Of a stretch of 64,000 nucleotides of DNA, positions 41,906 to 54,670 are shown one piece after another. Origin of the DNA: Gammaproteobacteria bacterium (lineage in GTDB: Bacteria; Pseudomonadota; Gammaproteobacteria; Burkholderiales; Rhodocyclaceae); assembly GCA_029289235.1 (NCBI GenBank), contig JARFTZ010000056.1, positions 37,721 to 101,720 on the forward strand, read 5' to 3'. Each line of letters begins with the position of its first letter. Position 1 is the stretch's first letter. Position numbers and translations under genes: made by a program. A model generated the notes under the pieces. That model had not been told where the DNA came from, searched no databases, and saw only the letters and a list, made by a program, of their open reading frames with translations.

Positions 41906-42358
41906 TCAGTTGCGGAAATTGTCGTGGCACGCCTTGCAGGATGCCCCGGTCTTGCCGAACTGCGCCTGGATCGCCGCCTTGTCGCCCGCCGCCGCCACTT
42001 TCGCGAGTTCGTTGGCTTCCTTGTTGAAATTCATTGCCACTTCCCGAACCTTGTCCTGATTCTGGAAATACTCCGATTTCAGCCGGGTCTTTTCCCCGCC
42101 GACATCCTTGTCCGACCCCGGTCCATGCAACGCACCCAATCCTGAATTCGCCGTTGCGGCTATCGCGTTGGCCGCGGCCAAGGTCTGCTCAGCGTTGAAC
42201 GTCCCGTCCAGATTGGCCTTGATCTTGCCCATGTTCCAGCCCATGAAATTCATGGCGGCCTTGCGATACTTGATCATCTCTTCGGGCTTCAGCGCCTGCT
42301 GCGCCATGGCGGCTCCGGCGAAACTCACGAGAACGAGCGTTGCGAGGGTTTTCTTCAT
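41906..42358 (-). CDS. Cytochrome c' (class II c-type cytochrome)
   Basis: Signal peptide MKKTLATLVLVSFAGAAMA and C-terminal haem motif CKACH. Confidence 0.9.
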   Translation of the reverse strand: MKKTLATLVLVSFAGAAMAQQALKPEEMIKYRKAAMNFMGWNMGKIKANLDGTFNAEQTLAAANAIAATANSGLGALHGPGSDKDVGGEKTRLKSEYFQNQDKVREVAMNFNKEANELAKVAAAGDKAAIQAQFGKTGASCKACHDNFRN

Positions 42359-42403
42359 GATTCATCTCCACAGAGCGGATTAACCGTTAACCGGGCGGTT
42401 AAC

Positions 42404-42431
42404 AAAAATCGGGGCAGAAACTGCCCCGACC
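42404..42431 (-). terminator. Minus-strand terminator downstream of the DUF2322 gene
   Basis: On minus strand CGGGGCAG ttt CTGCCCCG followed by ATTTTTG. Confidence 0.65.
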
Positions 42432-42493
42432 GTACAACACCCCTTAGTCAACGATGGTTATCAGAAGTTCGCCATCGATCCCGCCCACTTTTT

Positions 42494-42814
42494 TCAGACC
42501 GCGAACACGTGCTTGACGCGCAACGTTTTTTTCTCCTCGGCCACGACAATCAGCCGATCAATGTTCGGATGCTTGCCAGGATGCTGGCGGGCATCTTCGG
42601 TATGCTCGGCGTAGATTTCCAGTCCCTTGCGGGCGGCGTCCGGCGTTATGGCGCCATAGGTCTGCGCAAGGTGGTTATAGACGGCCAGCGACCCCTGGCT
42701 GCCCGCCTTGTTCTCGATCACCGCGACAACATTGCCTTCGGCGTCGAGCAGGTTGATCGCCGCCAGATGTGAAATTCCGGGCAGTTTTTTCAGGTTATCG
42801 GCAAATTGCGACAT
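42494..42814 (-). CDS. DUF2322 family protein
   Basis: MSQFADNLKKLPGISHLAAINLLDAEGNVVAVIENKAGSQGSLAVYNHLAQTYGAI. Confidence 0.8.
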   Translation of the reverse strand: MSQFADNLKKLPGISHLAAINLLDAEGNVVAVIENKAGSQGSLAVYNHLAQTYGAITPDAARKGLEIYAEHTEDARQHPGKHPNIDRLIVVAEEKKTLRVKHVFAV

Positions 42815-42825
42815 GGTCCGCCCCC

Positions 42826-44942
<2,117 letters not shown>

Positions 44943-44990
44943 CAAAGCCAGAAGGAACATGAAGGGCCGCGAAAGCGGCCCTTCTGTCGT

Positions 44991-45917
44991 TCACCCAGCG
45001 CTGACCTGCGTCCCGGCCGCCAGCCGCTCCCGCAGTTCGTCGGATGGCGGTGTCGCGCCGGCCGCGAGGCAGGCGCCTGTTCCCGCCGCCACCGAAGCGC
45101 GCAGGTGAACGTCCCAGCCCGCGTCCGGAAAGTGCAACAGGCTGCTCAGGAGCCCGGCCAGACTGCAGTCGCCGGCACCGACGGTGTCGACCACCTCGAT
45201 GTCCGGTGGCACGGCACGCCAGGTGCGCTCACCAACGTACAGCGCAGCGCCTTCGCCGCCCCGCGTGTAGAGAATCGGCACATTCGGGGCCATGGCACGC
45301 AGGCGGGTGAAGCCGGCCTCCTCGTCGGCCGTGCGAAAGAGGCCGCGCAGGTCTTCCTCGGAAACCTTGACGAGGTCGGCGATGGCCATCATGCGCTTCA
45401 GGACGGGATCGTAGCCCTCATCCATCACGGCGCGGAAATTGGGGTCGTAGCTGATGCGGACGCCTTTTGCGTGCAACCGCTCTGCCAGTTCAACGAGCCG
45501 TCCGGCAAGCGGCTGTCGCGCCAGGCTGATGCAACCGAAATTGGCCCACCGCGCGCGACTTTCCCAACCTGAAGGCAGGGCAGCCACGTCGAAGTGCAAA
45601 TCGGCGCTGTCATCGCCGACGAAGAAATACTTCGGTGGGTGTGTCTCATGGACGATGGCGAGCAATGGCGATTGCGAGGTACGTTGCAAAAAGCGCATGT
45701 CGAGCCCGGCGCTTTCGCTTGACTGCCACAACTCATCGCCGAAACAATCCCGGCTGATTGCACCGCCAAACGCGCTCGACACGCCGAAGCAGGCCATCAC
45801 CCGCGCGACATTCCACGGCGCGCCGCCGGGAACGCTCGTCCATGTCGTGCAATCCCGCCGGATCAGGTCGGTCAGCGCCTCGCCAAACGAGACAAAAAGC
45901 GGGAATTCACTCATCAC
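44991..45917 (-). CDS. PfkB-family carbohydrate kinase (fructokinase-like)
   Basis: FVSFGEALTDLIRRD...GGAPWNVARVMACFG; VVDTVGAGDCSLAGLLSSL. Confidence 0.88.
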   Translation of the reverse strand: MMSEFPLFVSFGEALTDLIRRDCTTWTSVPGGAPWNVARVMACFGVSSAFGGAISRDCFGDELWQSSESAGLDMRFLQRTSQSPLLAIVHETHPPKYFFVGDDSADLHFDVAALPSGWESRARWANFGCISLARQPLAGRLVELAERLHAKGVRISYDPNFRAVMDEGYDPVLKRMMAIADLVKVSEEDLRGLFRTADEEAGFTRLRAMAPNVPILYTRGGEGAALYVGERTWRAVPPDIEVVDTVGAGDCSLAGLLSSLLHFPDAGWDVHLRASVAAGTGACLAAGATPPSDELRERLAAGTQVSAG

Positions 45918-47131
45918 AGGCCTTCCGGCAGATCGCCCCTGGCGCGCAACACGTCGAAGCAGGCCCCGATGTCATGGTAATCGACCTTGCCTGCGGGGCT
46001 TTTCTCGCGCGTGTGGTTAAGGTTGCCCGGATCAAGGATACGGAACCAGGCGCCCTGCCCGTGATCGACAAAATGCCGCCAGCAGTAGTCCCAGATGCGG
46101 TCGTACCACCCCCAGTAGGCGGCCTTGCCGGTACGCTGCGCCAGCAATCCCGCCGCGGCGAACGATTCGGCCTGAACCCAATGGTACTTGTCGCCGTCGC
46201 AGATACTGCCGTCGGGCGCAAAGCCGTAATGCACCCCGCCGTGCTGCGTATCCCAGGCGTGGCTGACCGCGGCGTCGAACAACGCCTCGGCGCGTGGCAG
46301 ATGCCAGTCGGCGGGCAAGTACGCGTCGAGTTGCAGCAGCAGCTTGGCCCATTCGGTCTGATGCCCGGGCTGGAAACCCCACGGGCGGAAGATGTTGCTC
46401 TTGTCGTGCCGGTTGTACTCCCAGTCGACGCTCCAGTCGGCGTGGTAGTGCTCCCAGACGAGGCCGTCAGCCAGCGCGGCCTGCCGGACCGTGATGTTGT
46501 GCGCCAGCGTCTCCGCGCGCTCGATGTAGCGGCGCTCGCCGGTCGCGGCGTACGCGTAGATCATCGCCTCGCAGGCGTGCATGTTCGCGTTCTGGCCGCG
46601 GTATGGCGAGAGCGTCCAGTCCGACTGCGCCTCGTCCGCATAGAGGCCGAAACCGGGTTGCCAGAAGCGCTGTTCGGCAACGCCGAAGGCTTCCTCCAAC
46701 CAACTGCGTGCCTGCTCGATGCCGCTCTTCAGGGCATGCGCATAGGCCAGCACGACGAAAGCCATGCCATAACAGTGGCGGTTAGCGTCGAGCACCGTGG
46801 CACGCCCCCCGTGCCAGTCGATCAGCCAGGCGTAGCCTCCGGTCGCCGGATCGAAAAATGCCCCGCGCAGGAAATCGACGCCGTGGCGCACGCCTTTCCG
46901 GAAACGTTCTTCACCGGTCAGCTGGAAGAGCATGGCGTGCGTGATCACGAAGCGTGTGGCGCTGACCAGGTGCCGCGTGCGCGCGTCGTAGACCGTCCCG
47001 TCGTCGAGGAAGAAGTGATACATGCCGCCGCTCGGGTCAATCGCCCGGTCAGCGTAGAAATCCATGATCCAGATGATGTGCTGGCGCAGGAAACCCGGGG
47101 AACGGAAATCAGGCAACGGAGGAATGGCCAT
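45914..47131 (-). CDS. AGE-family sugar epimerase/isomerase
   Basis: RHLVSATRFVITHAMLFQLTG; QNANMHACEAMIYAYAATGERRYIERAETLA; PWGFQPGHQTEWAKLLLQLD. Confidence 0.87.
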   Translation of the reverse strand: MAIPPLPDFRSPGFLRQHIIWIMDFYADRAIDPSGGMYHFFLDDGTVYDARTRHLVSATRFVITHAMLFQLTGEERFRKGVRHGVDFLRGAFFDPATGGYAWLIDWHGGRATVLDANRHCYGMAFVVLAYAHALKSGIEQARSWLEEAFGVAEQRFWQPGFGLYADEAQSDWTLSPYRGQNANMHACEAMIYAYAATGERRYIERAETLAHNITVRQAALADGLVWEHYHADWSVDWEYNRHDKSNIFRPWGFQPGHQTEWAKLLLQLDAYLPADWHLPRAEALFDAAVSHAWDTQHGGVHYGFAPDGSICDGDKYHWVQAESFAAAGLLAQRTGKAAYWGWYDRIWDYCWRHFVDHGQGAWFRILDPGNLNHTREKSPAGKVDYHDIGACFDVLRARGDLPEGL

Positions 47132-47164
47132 GTTATTCGCTGAACGACAAAGACGGAGATGCAT

Positions 47165-48274
47165 TCAGATAATGATGCCGCCGCCGAGACACACGCGGCT
47201 CTCGTAAACCACCACAGACTGCCCCGGCGTCACCGCCCATTGCGGGCTGGCAAAGCGGATCAGACACTCGTCCGCATCGACACGCTCGATCTCGCACGGC
47301 GCATCGGCCTGGCGGTAACGGGTCTTGGCGCCATAGACCCAGTGTGTATGCGGGGCCTCGCCGGAAATCCACGAGAGCTGGTCGGCACGCAATTCATCGG
47401 AAAGCAGCGCCGGATGACCATGCCCCTGCACGACGTAGAGGATGTTGCGCGCCATGTCTTTCCTGGCCACGAACCACGCCTCGTGCTCGCCGGTGTCGGC
47501 GCCCTTGCCGCCCTTCACTCCACCGATCTGCAGGCCCTTGCGCTGACCGAGCGTGTGATAGGTCAGGCCATCGTGTTCGCCGAGCACGCGTTCGTCGTCG
47601 AGACAGCGGATTTCGCCCTTCTTCGGCGGCAGGTAGCGCATCAGGAATTCCTTGAACGGGCGCTCGCCGATGAAGCAGATGCCCGTCGAGTCCTTTTTGA
47701 CCGCCACGTGCAGGCCGGCATCTTCAGCCATCTTGCGCACGTCGCGCTTATAGATGTCGGCCAGCGGAAACAGCGTCTTCGACAACTGCGCCTGGTTCAG
47801 GCGGTGCAGGAAATAGCTCTGGTCCTTGGTGCCATCCTCTGCCTTCAGGAGCTGGAAACGACCATTAAACTCGCGCACGCCGGCGTAATGGCCGGTGGCG
47901 ATCTTCTCGGCGCCCATCTGCAGCGCGTGGTCGAGGAAGGCCTTGAACTTGATCTCCGAATTACAGAGCACGTCCGGGTTCGGCGTGCGGCCGGCCTGGT
48001 ATTCCTTGAGGAAAATGGAGAAGACACGCTCGCGATACTCCTTGGCGAAATTCACCACCTCGACATCGATGCCGATCGTGTCGGCGACGCTCATCACGTC
48101 GATCAGGTCCTGGCGCGACGAGCAGTATTCGTCGTCATCGTCGTCTTCCCAGTTCTTCATGAACAGGCCGACGACGTTCCAGCCCTGTTGCTTGAGCAAC
48201 AGCGCCGCCACCGACGAATCGACACCGCCGGACAAACCGACGACCACCGTTTTTCCCTTGCCTTCACTCGACAT
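47165..48274 (-). CDS. mnmA: tRNA 2-thiouridine(34) synthase
   Basis: [65 protein letters not shown]. Confidence 0.97.
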   Translation of the reverse strand: MSSEGKGKTVVVGLSGGVDSSVAALLLKQQGWNVVGLFMKNWEDDDDDEYCSSRQDLIDVMSVADTIGIDVEVVNFAKEYRERVFSIFLKEYQAGRTPNPDVLCNSEIKFKAFLDHALQMGAEKIATGHYAGVREFNGRFQLLKAEDGTKDQSYFLHRLNQAQLSKTLFPLADIYKRDVRKMAEDAGLHVAVKKDSTGICFIGERPFKEFLMRYLPPKKGEIRCLDDERVLGEHDGLTYHTLGQRKGLQIGGVKGGKGADTGEHEAWFVARKDMARNILYVVQGHGHPALLSDELRADQLSWISGEAPHTHWVYGAKTRYRQADAPCEIERVDADECLIRFASPQWAVTPGQSVVVYESRVCLGGGIII

Positions 48275-48845
48275 TCGGGCTCTCCCCATTCAGCCACGCC
48301 GCCAACGGCATCACCGCCGCCGGCCGACCATTGTCAAAAAACCAGCTATCCACGACGAAAAGCGCACCATCGATTTCCGCAGAATTCACCGAGATCTCCT
48401 CGATCTGCGCAGAATAGTGTTCAAACACCAGAAAGCGCGAACGCAGGGCCGGCGCCAGCACGCGATGGAAACGCAGCCAGCCGTGCCGCTCCATCAGTTG
48501 CAACAGGCGGGTCGTCGTCGTCGAATGATCGATGCAATCCATCCGGCCGTAGACCGCGTCATCGGCATAGTTGCCGCCCCGATCGGCGGCGATCGGCGAC
48601 TGCTGCCCGGCCCAGGCGAGCAAGCGGCCAACCGCCTCGCCGATGATCCTTCGCTCCTCCAGCGAATTACGGGCAGCCGCCAGCCACTGCCCCACTTCGT
48701 CGAGTTGCTCATCGCTGAATTCAACCTCGGCCTGCGCCAGGCAGCCATAGTTGAAGCAGACGGAAACACGCTCCACCGCGGCGACTGAAAATGCGGCCAA
48801 GGCGATCCATGCGCCGACACACAGGCGCAACCAGCAAGCCATCAT
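48264..48845 (-). CDS. Hypothetical exported protein
   Basis: ORF with signal-like N-terminus [25 protein letters not shown]; overlaps mnmA start and NUDIX stop (operon-like). Confidence 0.65.
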   Translation of the reverse strand: MMACWLRLCVGAWIALAAFSVAAVERVSVCFNYGCLAQAEVEFSDEQLDEVGQWLAAARNSLEERRIIGEAVGRLLAWAGQQSPIAADRGGNYADDAVYGRMDCIDHSTTTTRLLQLMERHGWLRFHRVLAPALRSRFLVFEHYSAQIEEISVNSAEIDGALFVVDSWFFDNGRPAAVMPLAAWLNGESPNVE

Positions 48846-49288
48846 GCGTAATGGGTGATCAGTTCCAGCGGATAGCGCTTGCCGGCCTGCCAATCCTCGA
48901 TGCAGCGCAGGATCAACGGGCTGCGATGCTGGCCTGCGCAGGCTCGTACTTCGTCGAACGTCAGCCAGCGCGGGCCGATGATTCCGGCATCAAGCTGGCG
49001 CCCGGGATCGTGACCGGTGATCTCGCCACCGAAGGCAAAACGAAGGTAGGTAATGTCCTTGTCCGGATGGCGCCAGTTATAGACGCCGACCAGGAAGCGC
49101 GGCAGGAATGCATAGCCGGTCTCTTCCAGCGCCTCGCGCACGACCGCGTCGGTCAACGCCTCCTCGCACTCCAGGTGGCCGGCCGGCTGGTTGAATCGGA
49201 TGCCTTCGTCGGTTTCCTCCTCGACCAGCAGGAACTTGCCGTCGCGCTCGATGATCGCGGCCACGGTGACATGGGGTTTCCAGATCAT
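48842..49288 (-). CDS. NUDIX hydrolase (NudJ-like)
   Basis: NUDIX box GHLECEEALTDAVVREALEETGYAF. ATG at 49288. Confidence 0.92.
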   Translation of the reverse strand: MIWKPHVTVAAIIERDGKFLLVEEETDEGIRFNQPAGHLECEEALTDAVVREALEETGYAFLPRFLVGVYNWRHPDKDITYLRFAFGGEITGHDPGRQLDAGIIGPRWLTFDEVRACAGQHRSPLILRCIEDWQAGKRYPLELITHYA

Positions 49289-49448
49289 GGGGGTGCCTCG
49301 GGGTCTGCAAAGGCAGTATTTTAGCGCCATCCCGCCGGCGAAATCGGCTAGAATTTCCGCCTGCCCGCGCGCTGGCAACGAACCGGAACAGGCCCTGCCT
49401 CCCGCCGGCAATCCACCGATACAGAACACGCCACTCCCGGAAACAACC

Positions 49449-49634
49449 ATGGCCGACAACAAGACCGTCGAAGTCACCGCTCACGACCTGCCGCTGCACT
49501 GCCCGCCTGCCGGCACCGTCGCCTGGAACCTGCATCCGCGTGTGTATCTTGACGTGCTGCAGACCGGCGAAGTGACTTGCCCTTACTGCAGCACCCACTA
49601 CGTCTTCAAGGGCGACGCCCCCAAGGGCCACTGA
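49449..49634 (+). CDS. Zinc-finger (zf-CHCC) domain protein
   Basis: LPLHCPPAGTVAWNLHPRVYLDVLQTGEVTCPYCSTHYVFKGD. Confidence 0.88.
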   Translation: MADNKTVEVTAHDLPLHCPPAGTVAWNLHPRVYLDVLQTGEVTCPYCSTHYVFKGDAPKGH

Positions 49635-49644
49635 CGCGCCGCGC

Positions 49645-50688
49645 ATGAAGGCATTTCGCGCACTGGTCGTCGCTCCGGCCTGGATCGGCGACACGGTCAT
49701 GGCCCAGCCGCTGTTCATGCGCCTGCACCGGACATTTCCCGGCCTGCAACTCGACGCGCTCGCCGCGCCCTGGGTCGCGCCGGTGCTGCGCCGCATGCCC
49801 GAAATCGGCGAGATCATCGACAATCCGTTCGCCCACGGGGAACTGTCGCTCGCTGCGCGCTTCCGTCTCGGACGGCAACTCGCGCAACGGCGCTACCGAC
49901 AGACCTATGTCCTTCCCAATTCGGCCAAGTCGGCGCTGATCCCCTTTTTCGCCGGCATTCCCGAACGCATCGGCTTTACCGGAGAAGCCCGCTACGGCCT
50001 GCTCAACGTTCGCCACACGCTCGACGAGAACGCGCTGCCGCAGATGGCCGAGCGCTTCGCCCAACTGGCACAGGCGCCCGGATCGCCGCTGCTTCGTCCG
50101 CTCGAGTACCCGCGCCTGACCTCGACGCCGGAGCACCAGGCGACAACACTGGCCACGCTCGGCATCGAGCGCCCGCCGCGCATCGCCATATTCTGCCCCG
50201 GCGCCGAGTACGGGCCTGCCAAACGCTGGCCGACGAGCCATTTCGCGGCACTGGCCGACGGACTGGCCGCACGCGGCTACGCCGTCTGGCTGCTCGGCTC
50301 GGGCAAGGACAAGGCTGCCGGCGACGAGATTATCCGCCTGTCGGAGACCGCCACACCCCGCAACTTCTGCGGGGAGACCTCCCTGGCACAGGCCATCGAC
50401 CTGATCGGCGCAGCCGACTTCGTTGTCTGCAACGACTCCGGCCTGATGCATGTATCCGCGGCGCTCGACAAACCGCTGGTGGCACTCTATGGCTCATCCT
50501 CGCCGGGATTCACGCCGCCGCTCTCCGACCGGGCGACGATCCTCAGCCTCAACCTCGACTGCAGCCCCTGCTTCAAGCGCGAATGCCCGCTCGGCCATCT
50601 GGACTGCCTGAACAAGCTCACCCCCCAGCGCGTGCTGGAAGCCTGTCTGGCGGCCGGGGCGACAGGAATGACCGGAGAGAACTCATGA
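49645..50688 (+). CDS. waaF: Lipopolysaccharide heptosyltransferase II
   Basis: VVAPAWIGDTVMAQPLFMRLHRTFP; FCPGAEYGPAKRWP; VCNDSGLMHVSAALDKPLVALYGSSSPGFTPP. Confidence 0.95.
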   Translation: MKAFRALVVAPAWIGDTVMAQPLFMRLHRTFPGLQLDALAAPWVAPVLRRMPEIGEIIDNPFAHGELSLAARFRLGRQLAQRRYRQTYVLPNSAKSALIPFFAGIPERIGFTGEARYGLLNVRHTLDENALPQMAERFAQLAQAPGSPLLRPLEYPRLTSTPEHQATTLATLGIERPPRIAIFCPGAEYGPAKRWPTSHFAALADGLAARGYAVWLLGSGKDKAAGDEIIRLSETATPRNFCGETSLAQAIDLIGAADFVVCNDSGLMHVSAALDKPLVALYGSSSPGFTPPLSDRATILSLNLDCSPCFKRECPLGHLDCLNKLTPQRVLEACLAAGATGMTGENS

Positions 50689-51122
50689 CCACCCTCTACA
50701 CGACGGCGGAAGATGCTGAAGAAGCCTTTTACGAAGCGATCGGGCGTGCCGACCTGGACGCGCTGATGGCCACCTGGTCCGACGATGAGGAAATCGTCTG
50801 CATCCATCCGACCGGACAGCGCATGGACGGCCACGCCGCCATCCGCGAAAGCTGGCGCTCGATCTTCGAGAGCAACCCGCGCTTTTCGGTGCATATCCGC
50901 AGCAAGATTCGCTGGCAGAGCCTGCTGCTCTGCGTGCACAGCGTCGTCGAAACCCTGTATCTGGAGAACGACCGGACCACCCACGGCCCGATGCTGACCA
51001 CCAACGTCTTCATCCGCGGCGCCAACGGCTGGCGATTGCTGTCAAGGCACACGTCGGCGGCGGCCGAAGCCTCGGACGGCGAGAACGATGACCTCGACAC
51101 GAAACAACACACGCTGCACTGA
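50685..51122 (+). CDS. SnoaL/NTF2-like domain protein
   Basis: AEEAFYEAIGRADLDALMATWSDDEEIVCIHPTGQRMDGHAAIRESW. Confidence 0.85.
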   Translation: MTTLYTTAEDAEEAFYEAIGRADLDALMATWSDDEEIVCIHPTGQRMDGHAAIRESWRSIFESNPRFSVHIRSKIRWQSLLLCVHSVVETLYLENDRTTHGPMLTTNVFIRGANGWRLLSRHTSAAAEASDGENDDLDTKQHTLH

Positions 51123-51148
51123 GAGGTTGTAATCAAACGGCGAACACC

Positions 51149-51248
51149 CACCACAGAGACATAGAGACGCGGAGTTTTCGCAGAGAAAACCCTTATAAAC
51201 AAATCGCTTCTCTCTGTGTTCCCTCTATGTCTCTGCGCCTCTGTGGTG
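51149..51248. repeat. Long-hairpin element (CACCACAGAG... / ...CTCTGTGGTG)
   Basis: Outer 10-bp perfect arms at 51149-51158 and 51239-51248, with further internal GAGACATAGAGNCGC-type homology between arms. Confidence 0.8.
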
Positions 51249-51314
51249 AGGTTTTCAAGACCAACCGCTATGCACTGAAGGCAGCGGAGAGTTTCCTCTC
51301 CGCCGCTCTCCCGA

Positions 51315-52631
51315 TTACATGCAGCGGTTGACGATGTTTTCGAGCATTTCCTGACGCCCGGAGCGCGGTGTCGGTTCCAGCCCTTCCTTGACGGCCTGGT
51401 CGGCCACGGCGGCAAGGTCGACTTTCCCGGTCATGATCCGCTGCCCGAGATCGCCGTCCCAACCGGCGTAACGTTGTGCCTTGAAGGCGCCGAGCCTGTC
51501 ATCCTCGATCATCCGTGCGGCGATCAGCAACCCCTGCGCCAACGTGTCGATGCCGCCGACGTGTGCATGCACGAGGTCGACGGCGTCAACGCTCTGCCGG
51601 CGAATCTTCGCATCGAAGTTGAATCCGCCCTGGGTCAGACCGCCGGCCTTGAGCACGTGGTACAGCGCCAGCGCCGCCTCGCCGGCGTCGTTGGGGAACT
51701 GGTCCGTGTCCCAGCCGTTCTGGGAGTCGCCGCGATTGGCGTCGACCGAACCGAAGCAGCCCAGCGCCGTGGCTAGCGCCACTTCGTGTTCGAAGCTGTG
51801 TCCGGCCAGCGTGGCGTGGTTGCATTCGATGTTGACCCTGACCTCCTTTTCCAGCCCGTACTGCTTGAGGAAGCCATAAACAGTGGACACGTCGAAATCG
51901 TACTGGTGCTTGGTCGGCTCCATCGGTTTCGGCTCGATCAGAATCTGGCCGGAGAAACCGATCTTGTACTTGTGCTCCACGACCATCGACAGGAAGCGGC
52001 CGAGTTGATCGAGTTCACGCTTGAGATCGGTGTTGAGCAGCGTGTCGTAGCCCTCGCGCCCGCCCCAGAGCACGTAGTTTTCGCCGCCCAGGCGATGCGT
52101 CGCTTCCAGTGCGTCACGCACCTGCACCGCAGCGCAGGCGAATACTTCAGGGTCCGGGTTGGTTGCCGCACCGGCCATGTAGCGCGGGTGCGAGAACAGG
52201 TTGGCGGTACCCCAGAGCAGTTTCACGCCGGTCCGTTCCTGCGCTTCCGCCGCCTTGTCGACCATGTGGGCGAAGGCCTTCTGGCTTTCGCGCAACGGCC
52301 CCAGTTCCGGCGCGAGATCGCGGTCGTGGAAGGTGTAGAAAGGAACACCGAGCTTCTGCACGAAGGCCATCGCTTCATCGAGTTTTAGCTCGGCCAGCGC
52401 CAGCGGATCGCCGCCCTTGTGCCAGGGCCGGTCGAAGGTGCCGCTGCCGAACATGTCGCTGCCGTTGGAACAGAACGTGTGCCAATAGCAGACGGCAATG
52501 CGCAGGTGCTCTTCCATCGTCCGGCCGAGCACGACGCGCTTGGCGTCGTACCAGCGATAGGTCAGCAGATCATCGCTGTCCGGGCCGGCATAACGGATCG
52601 GCTCGATCGCCGCAAAATAGCTTTCTGTCAT
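51315..52631 (-). CDS. xylA: Xylose isomerase
   Basis: [63 protein letters not shown]. Confidence 0.97.
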   Translation of the reverse strand: MTESYFAAIEPIRYAGPDSDDLLTYRWYDAKRVVLGRTMEEHLRIAVCYWHTFCSNGSDMFGSGTFDRPWHKGGDPLALAELKLDEAMAFVQKLGVPFYTFHDRDLAPELGPLRESQKAFAHMVDKAAEAQERTGVKLLWGTANLFSHPRYMAGAATNPDPEVFACAAVQVRDALEATHRLGGENYVLWGGREGYDTLLNTDLKRELDQLGRFLSMVVEHKYKIGFSGQILIEPKPMEPTKHQYDFDVSTVYGFLKQYGLEKEVRVNIECNHATLAGHSFEHEVALATALGCFGSVDANRGDSQNGWDTDQFPNDAGEAALALYHVLKAGGLTQGGFNFDAKIRRQSVDAVDLVHAHVGGIDTLAQGLLIAARMIEDDRLGAFKAQRYAGWDGDLGQRIMTGKVDLAAVADQAVKEGLEPTPRSGRQEMLENIVNRCM

Positions 52632-52678
52632 TTACGTTTCTCCTTGGGTTAATCGCTGCCGCGGCACAGGTGACTGAG

Positions 52679-53440
52679 TCACTTCGTCGCGCGGGGGTTG
52701 TTCAGTTGCTCCTCGGCGTAGAGGGCCGCGCCGACGATACCGGCCTGGTTCAGGAAGCTGGCAGCCACCACCGGCGCCTTGGTGGTGAGCATCGGAGCAT
52801 ATTCGTGCAACGTGGCGCTGACCGCACCGCCGAGCACGATGAGATCGGGCCAGAGCAATGCTTCCAGGGTACGCAGATAGAGGTTGAGGCGATCGCCCCA
52901 GACAGCCCAGGACAACCCCTGCGTCACGCGAACCGCCTCCGAAGCGTAGCGCTCGGCTTCATGTCCGTTTTCCAGATAGACATGCCCGAGTTCGGTATTC
53001 GGCTGCAGGTGCCCGGCGCTGAACAGGGCGGTCCCGAGACCGGTGCCGATCGTCACGATCAGCACTTCGCCGGGGTGATCCTTGCCGGCACCGAAGCGCA
53101 TTTCAGCCATTCCGGCCACGTCGGCATCGTTGGCGATGTGCACCGGCATGCCGATCTCGCGGCCAAAATAGTCGGCAATCGGCAAGTCGATGAACGATTT
53201 GTCGACATTCGATGCCGTGCGCGAAATGCCGTGCTGGATGGCCGCCGGAAAACCGATGCCGATCGGGCCGTTCCAGCGATGGCGCTCGACGACCGCGCGC
53301 AGCGCCTCCCCGACGGCCTGCGGCGTGGCGGGCCGCGGCGTATCAACGCGGAGATGCTCGCTGACGAGTTCGCCGGTGCCCGTCTCGACGATCGCGGACT
53401 TGATGCCCGTGCCGCCGACGTCAATGCCCAGGATTTGCAA
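52679..53440 (-). CDS. ROK-family kinase, polyphosphate glucokinase-like
   Basis: MQILGIDVGGTGIKSAIVETGTGEL; ANDADVAGMAEMRFGAGKDHPGEVLIVTIGTGLGTALF; LGHVYLENGHEAERYAS. Confidence 0.87.
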   Translation of the reverse strand: MQILGIDVGGTGIKSAIVETGTGELVSEHLRVDTPRPATPQAVGEALRAVVERHRWNGPIGIGFPAAIQHGISRTASNVDKSFIDLPIADYFGREIGMPVHIANDADVAGMAEMRFGAGKDHPGEVLIVTIGTGLGTALFSAGHLQPNTELGHVYLENGHEAERYASEAVRVTQGLSWAVWGDRLNLYLRTLEALLWPDLIVLGGAVSATLHEYAPMLTTKAPVVAASFLNQAGIVGAALYAEEQLNNPRATK

Positions 53441-53464
53441 GATAGCGTCCTTTCCTCATTCGTT

Positions 53465-54610
53465 TCAGCGTTCGCTGCCGGCGCCCGATACCACGTCGAT
53501 CCATACCGCCAGCAGCAGGATCGCGCCCTTGACGATCATCTGCCAGAACGATTCGACGCCGAGCATCGACATGCCGTTGTCGAGACTGGCCATGATCAGC
53601 GCGCCGATCAGCGCGCCATAGACCGTTCCCACGCCACCGCGGCTTGACGCGCCGCCAATGAAGCAGGAAGCGATGGCGTCGAGTTCGCCGAGCGTCCCGG
53701 CGGACGGCGAACCGGCGGCGAGACGGGCGGTGGTGGTCAGCCCGGCGAAGGCGGCCATCAGCCCCATCATCCCGAACACCAGCATCTTCACCGCCCGCAC
53801 GTTGACGCCGGACAGGCGCGTCGCCTCGAGATTGGAACCAACCGAATAGATCCGCCGCCCGAACACCGTCTGGTTGGCCATGAAGCTGAAAACACCGAGG
53901 ATGACCAGCGTCACGAGGACCGGAACCGGAATCCCCTCGTACTGGTTCAGCGTATAGACGAAGCCGACGATCAGCACGCCGATGACGCCCAGCTTGCCCA
54001 GATCCTGCCAGAGCGGCGGCACGGCCAGACCGTGCTGCGCGCGTCCGGCGCGGGTCCGGAAGGTCAGGAAGGCCATCAGCGCGAACACCGCAACGCCGAG
54101 GAAATTGCCGAGCATCATCGGCAGATACGCCTGCCCGATCATGATCATCGGCTCGGACTCCAACGGCACGGTCGTCCCCTTGGTGATGCCGAGCAGAATG
54201 CCGCGGAACGCCAGGAACCCGGCCAGGCTGACGATGAACGACGGCACGCGCAGGTAGGCCACCCAATAGCCGTTGAACAGGCCGATGCCGATGCCGAGCG
54301 CGACCACGATCAGGATGATCAGCGGCATCGGCAGCTGATAGGTGTAATCGAGGATCGCCGCGATTCCACCGAGCAGGCCGAGCGATGCCCCCACGGAGAG
54401 GTCGATTTCGCCGGAGATGATGATGAACACCATGCCCGATGCCAGCATCCCGGTGATGGCCATCTGCCGCAGCAGGTTGGAGAAGTTGCGCGGCGTCAGG
54501 AACGCGCCGTCGGTCAGCTGTTCGAAGAACAGCCAGATCATCGCGATGGCGAGCAGCAGCGCGAGAATCTTGTATTGCGAAAAGAAGCGTTTGAAATCGC
54601 GGGTCGTCAT
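53465..54610 (-). CDS. xylH: Xylose-type ABC transporter permease
   Basis: SGEIDLSVGASLGLLGGIAAI; LSGVNVRAVKMLVFGMMGLMAAFAG; GGVGTVYGALIGALIMASLDNGMSMLG. Confidence 0.93.
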   Translation of the reverse strand: MTTRDFKRFFSQYKILALLLAIAMIWLFFEQLTDGAFLTPRNFSNLLRQMAITGMLASGMVFIIISGEIDLSVGASLGLLGGIAAILDYTYQLPMPLIILIVVALGIGIGLFNGYWVAYLRVPSFIVSLAGFLAFRGILLGITKGTTVPLESEPMIMIGQAYLPMMLGNFLGVAVFALMAFLTFRTRAGRAQHGLAVPPLWQDLGKLGVIGVLIVGFVYTLNQYEGIPVPVLVTLVILGVFSFMANQTVFGRRIYSVGSNLEATRLSGVNVRAVKMLVFGMMGLMAAFAGLTTTARLAAGSPSAGTLGELDAIASCFIGGASSRGGVGTVYGALIGALIMASLDNGMSMLGVESFWQMIVKGAILLLAVWIDVVSGAGSER

Positions 54611-54670
54611 GTTCGTATCACCTTCCCTGTGAAGTCTTGAAGTGAGTGCGGATCCGGCGGATTGCGCGAA

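Noticed and set aside
44960-44985. Hairpin AGGGCCGCGAAAGCGGCCCT between gst and the PfkB gene
   Set aside because: Plausible convergent terminator but weak U-tract; ordinary, not listed as a feature.
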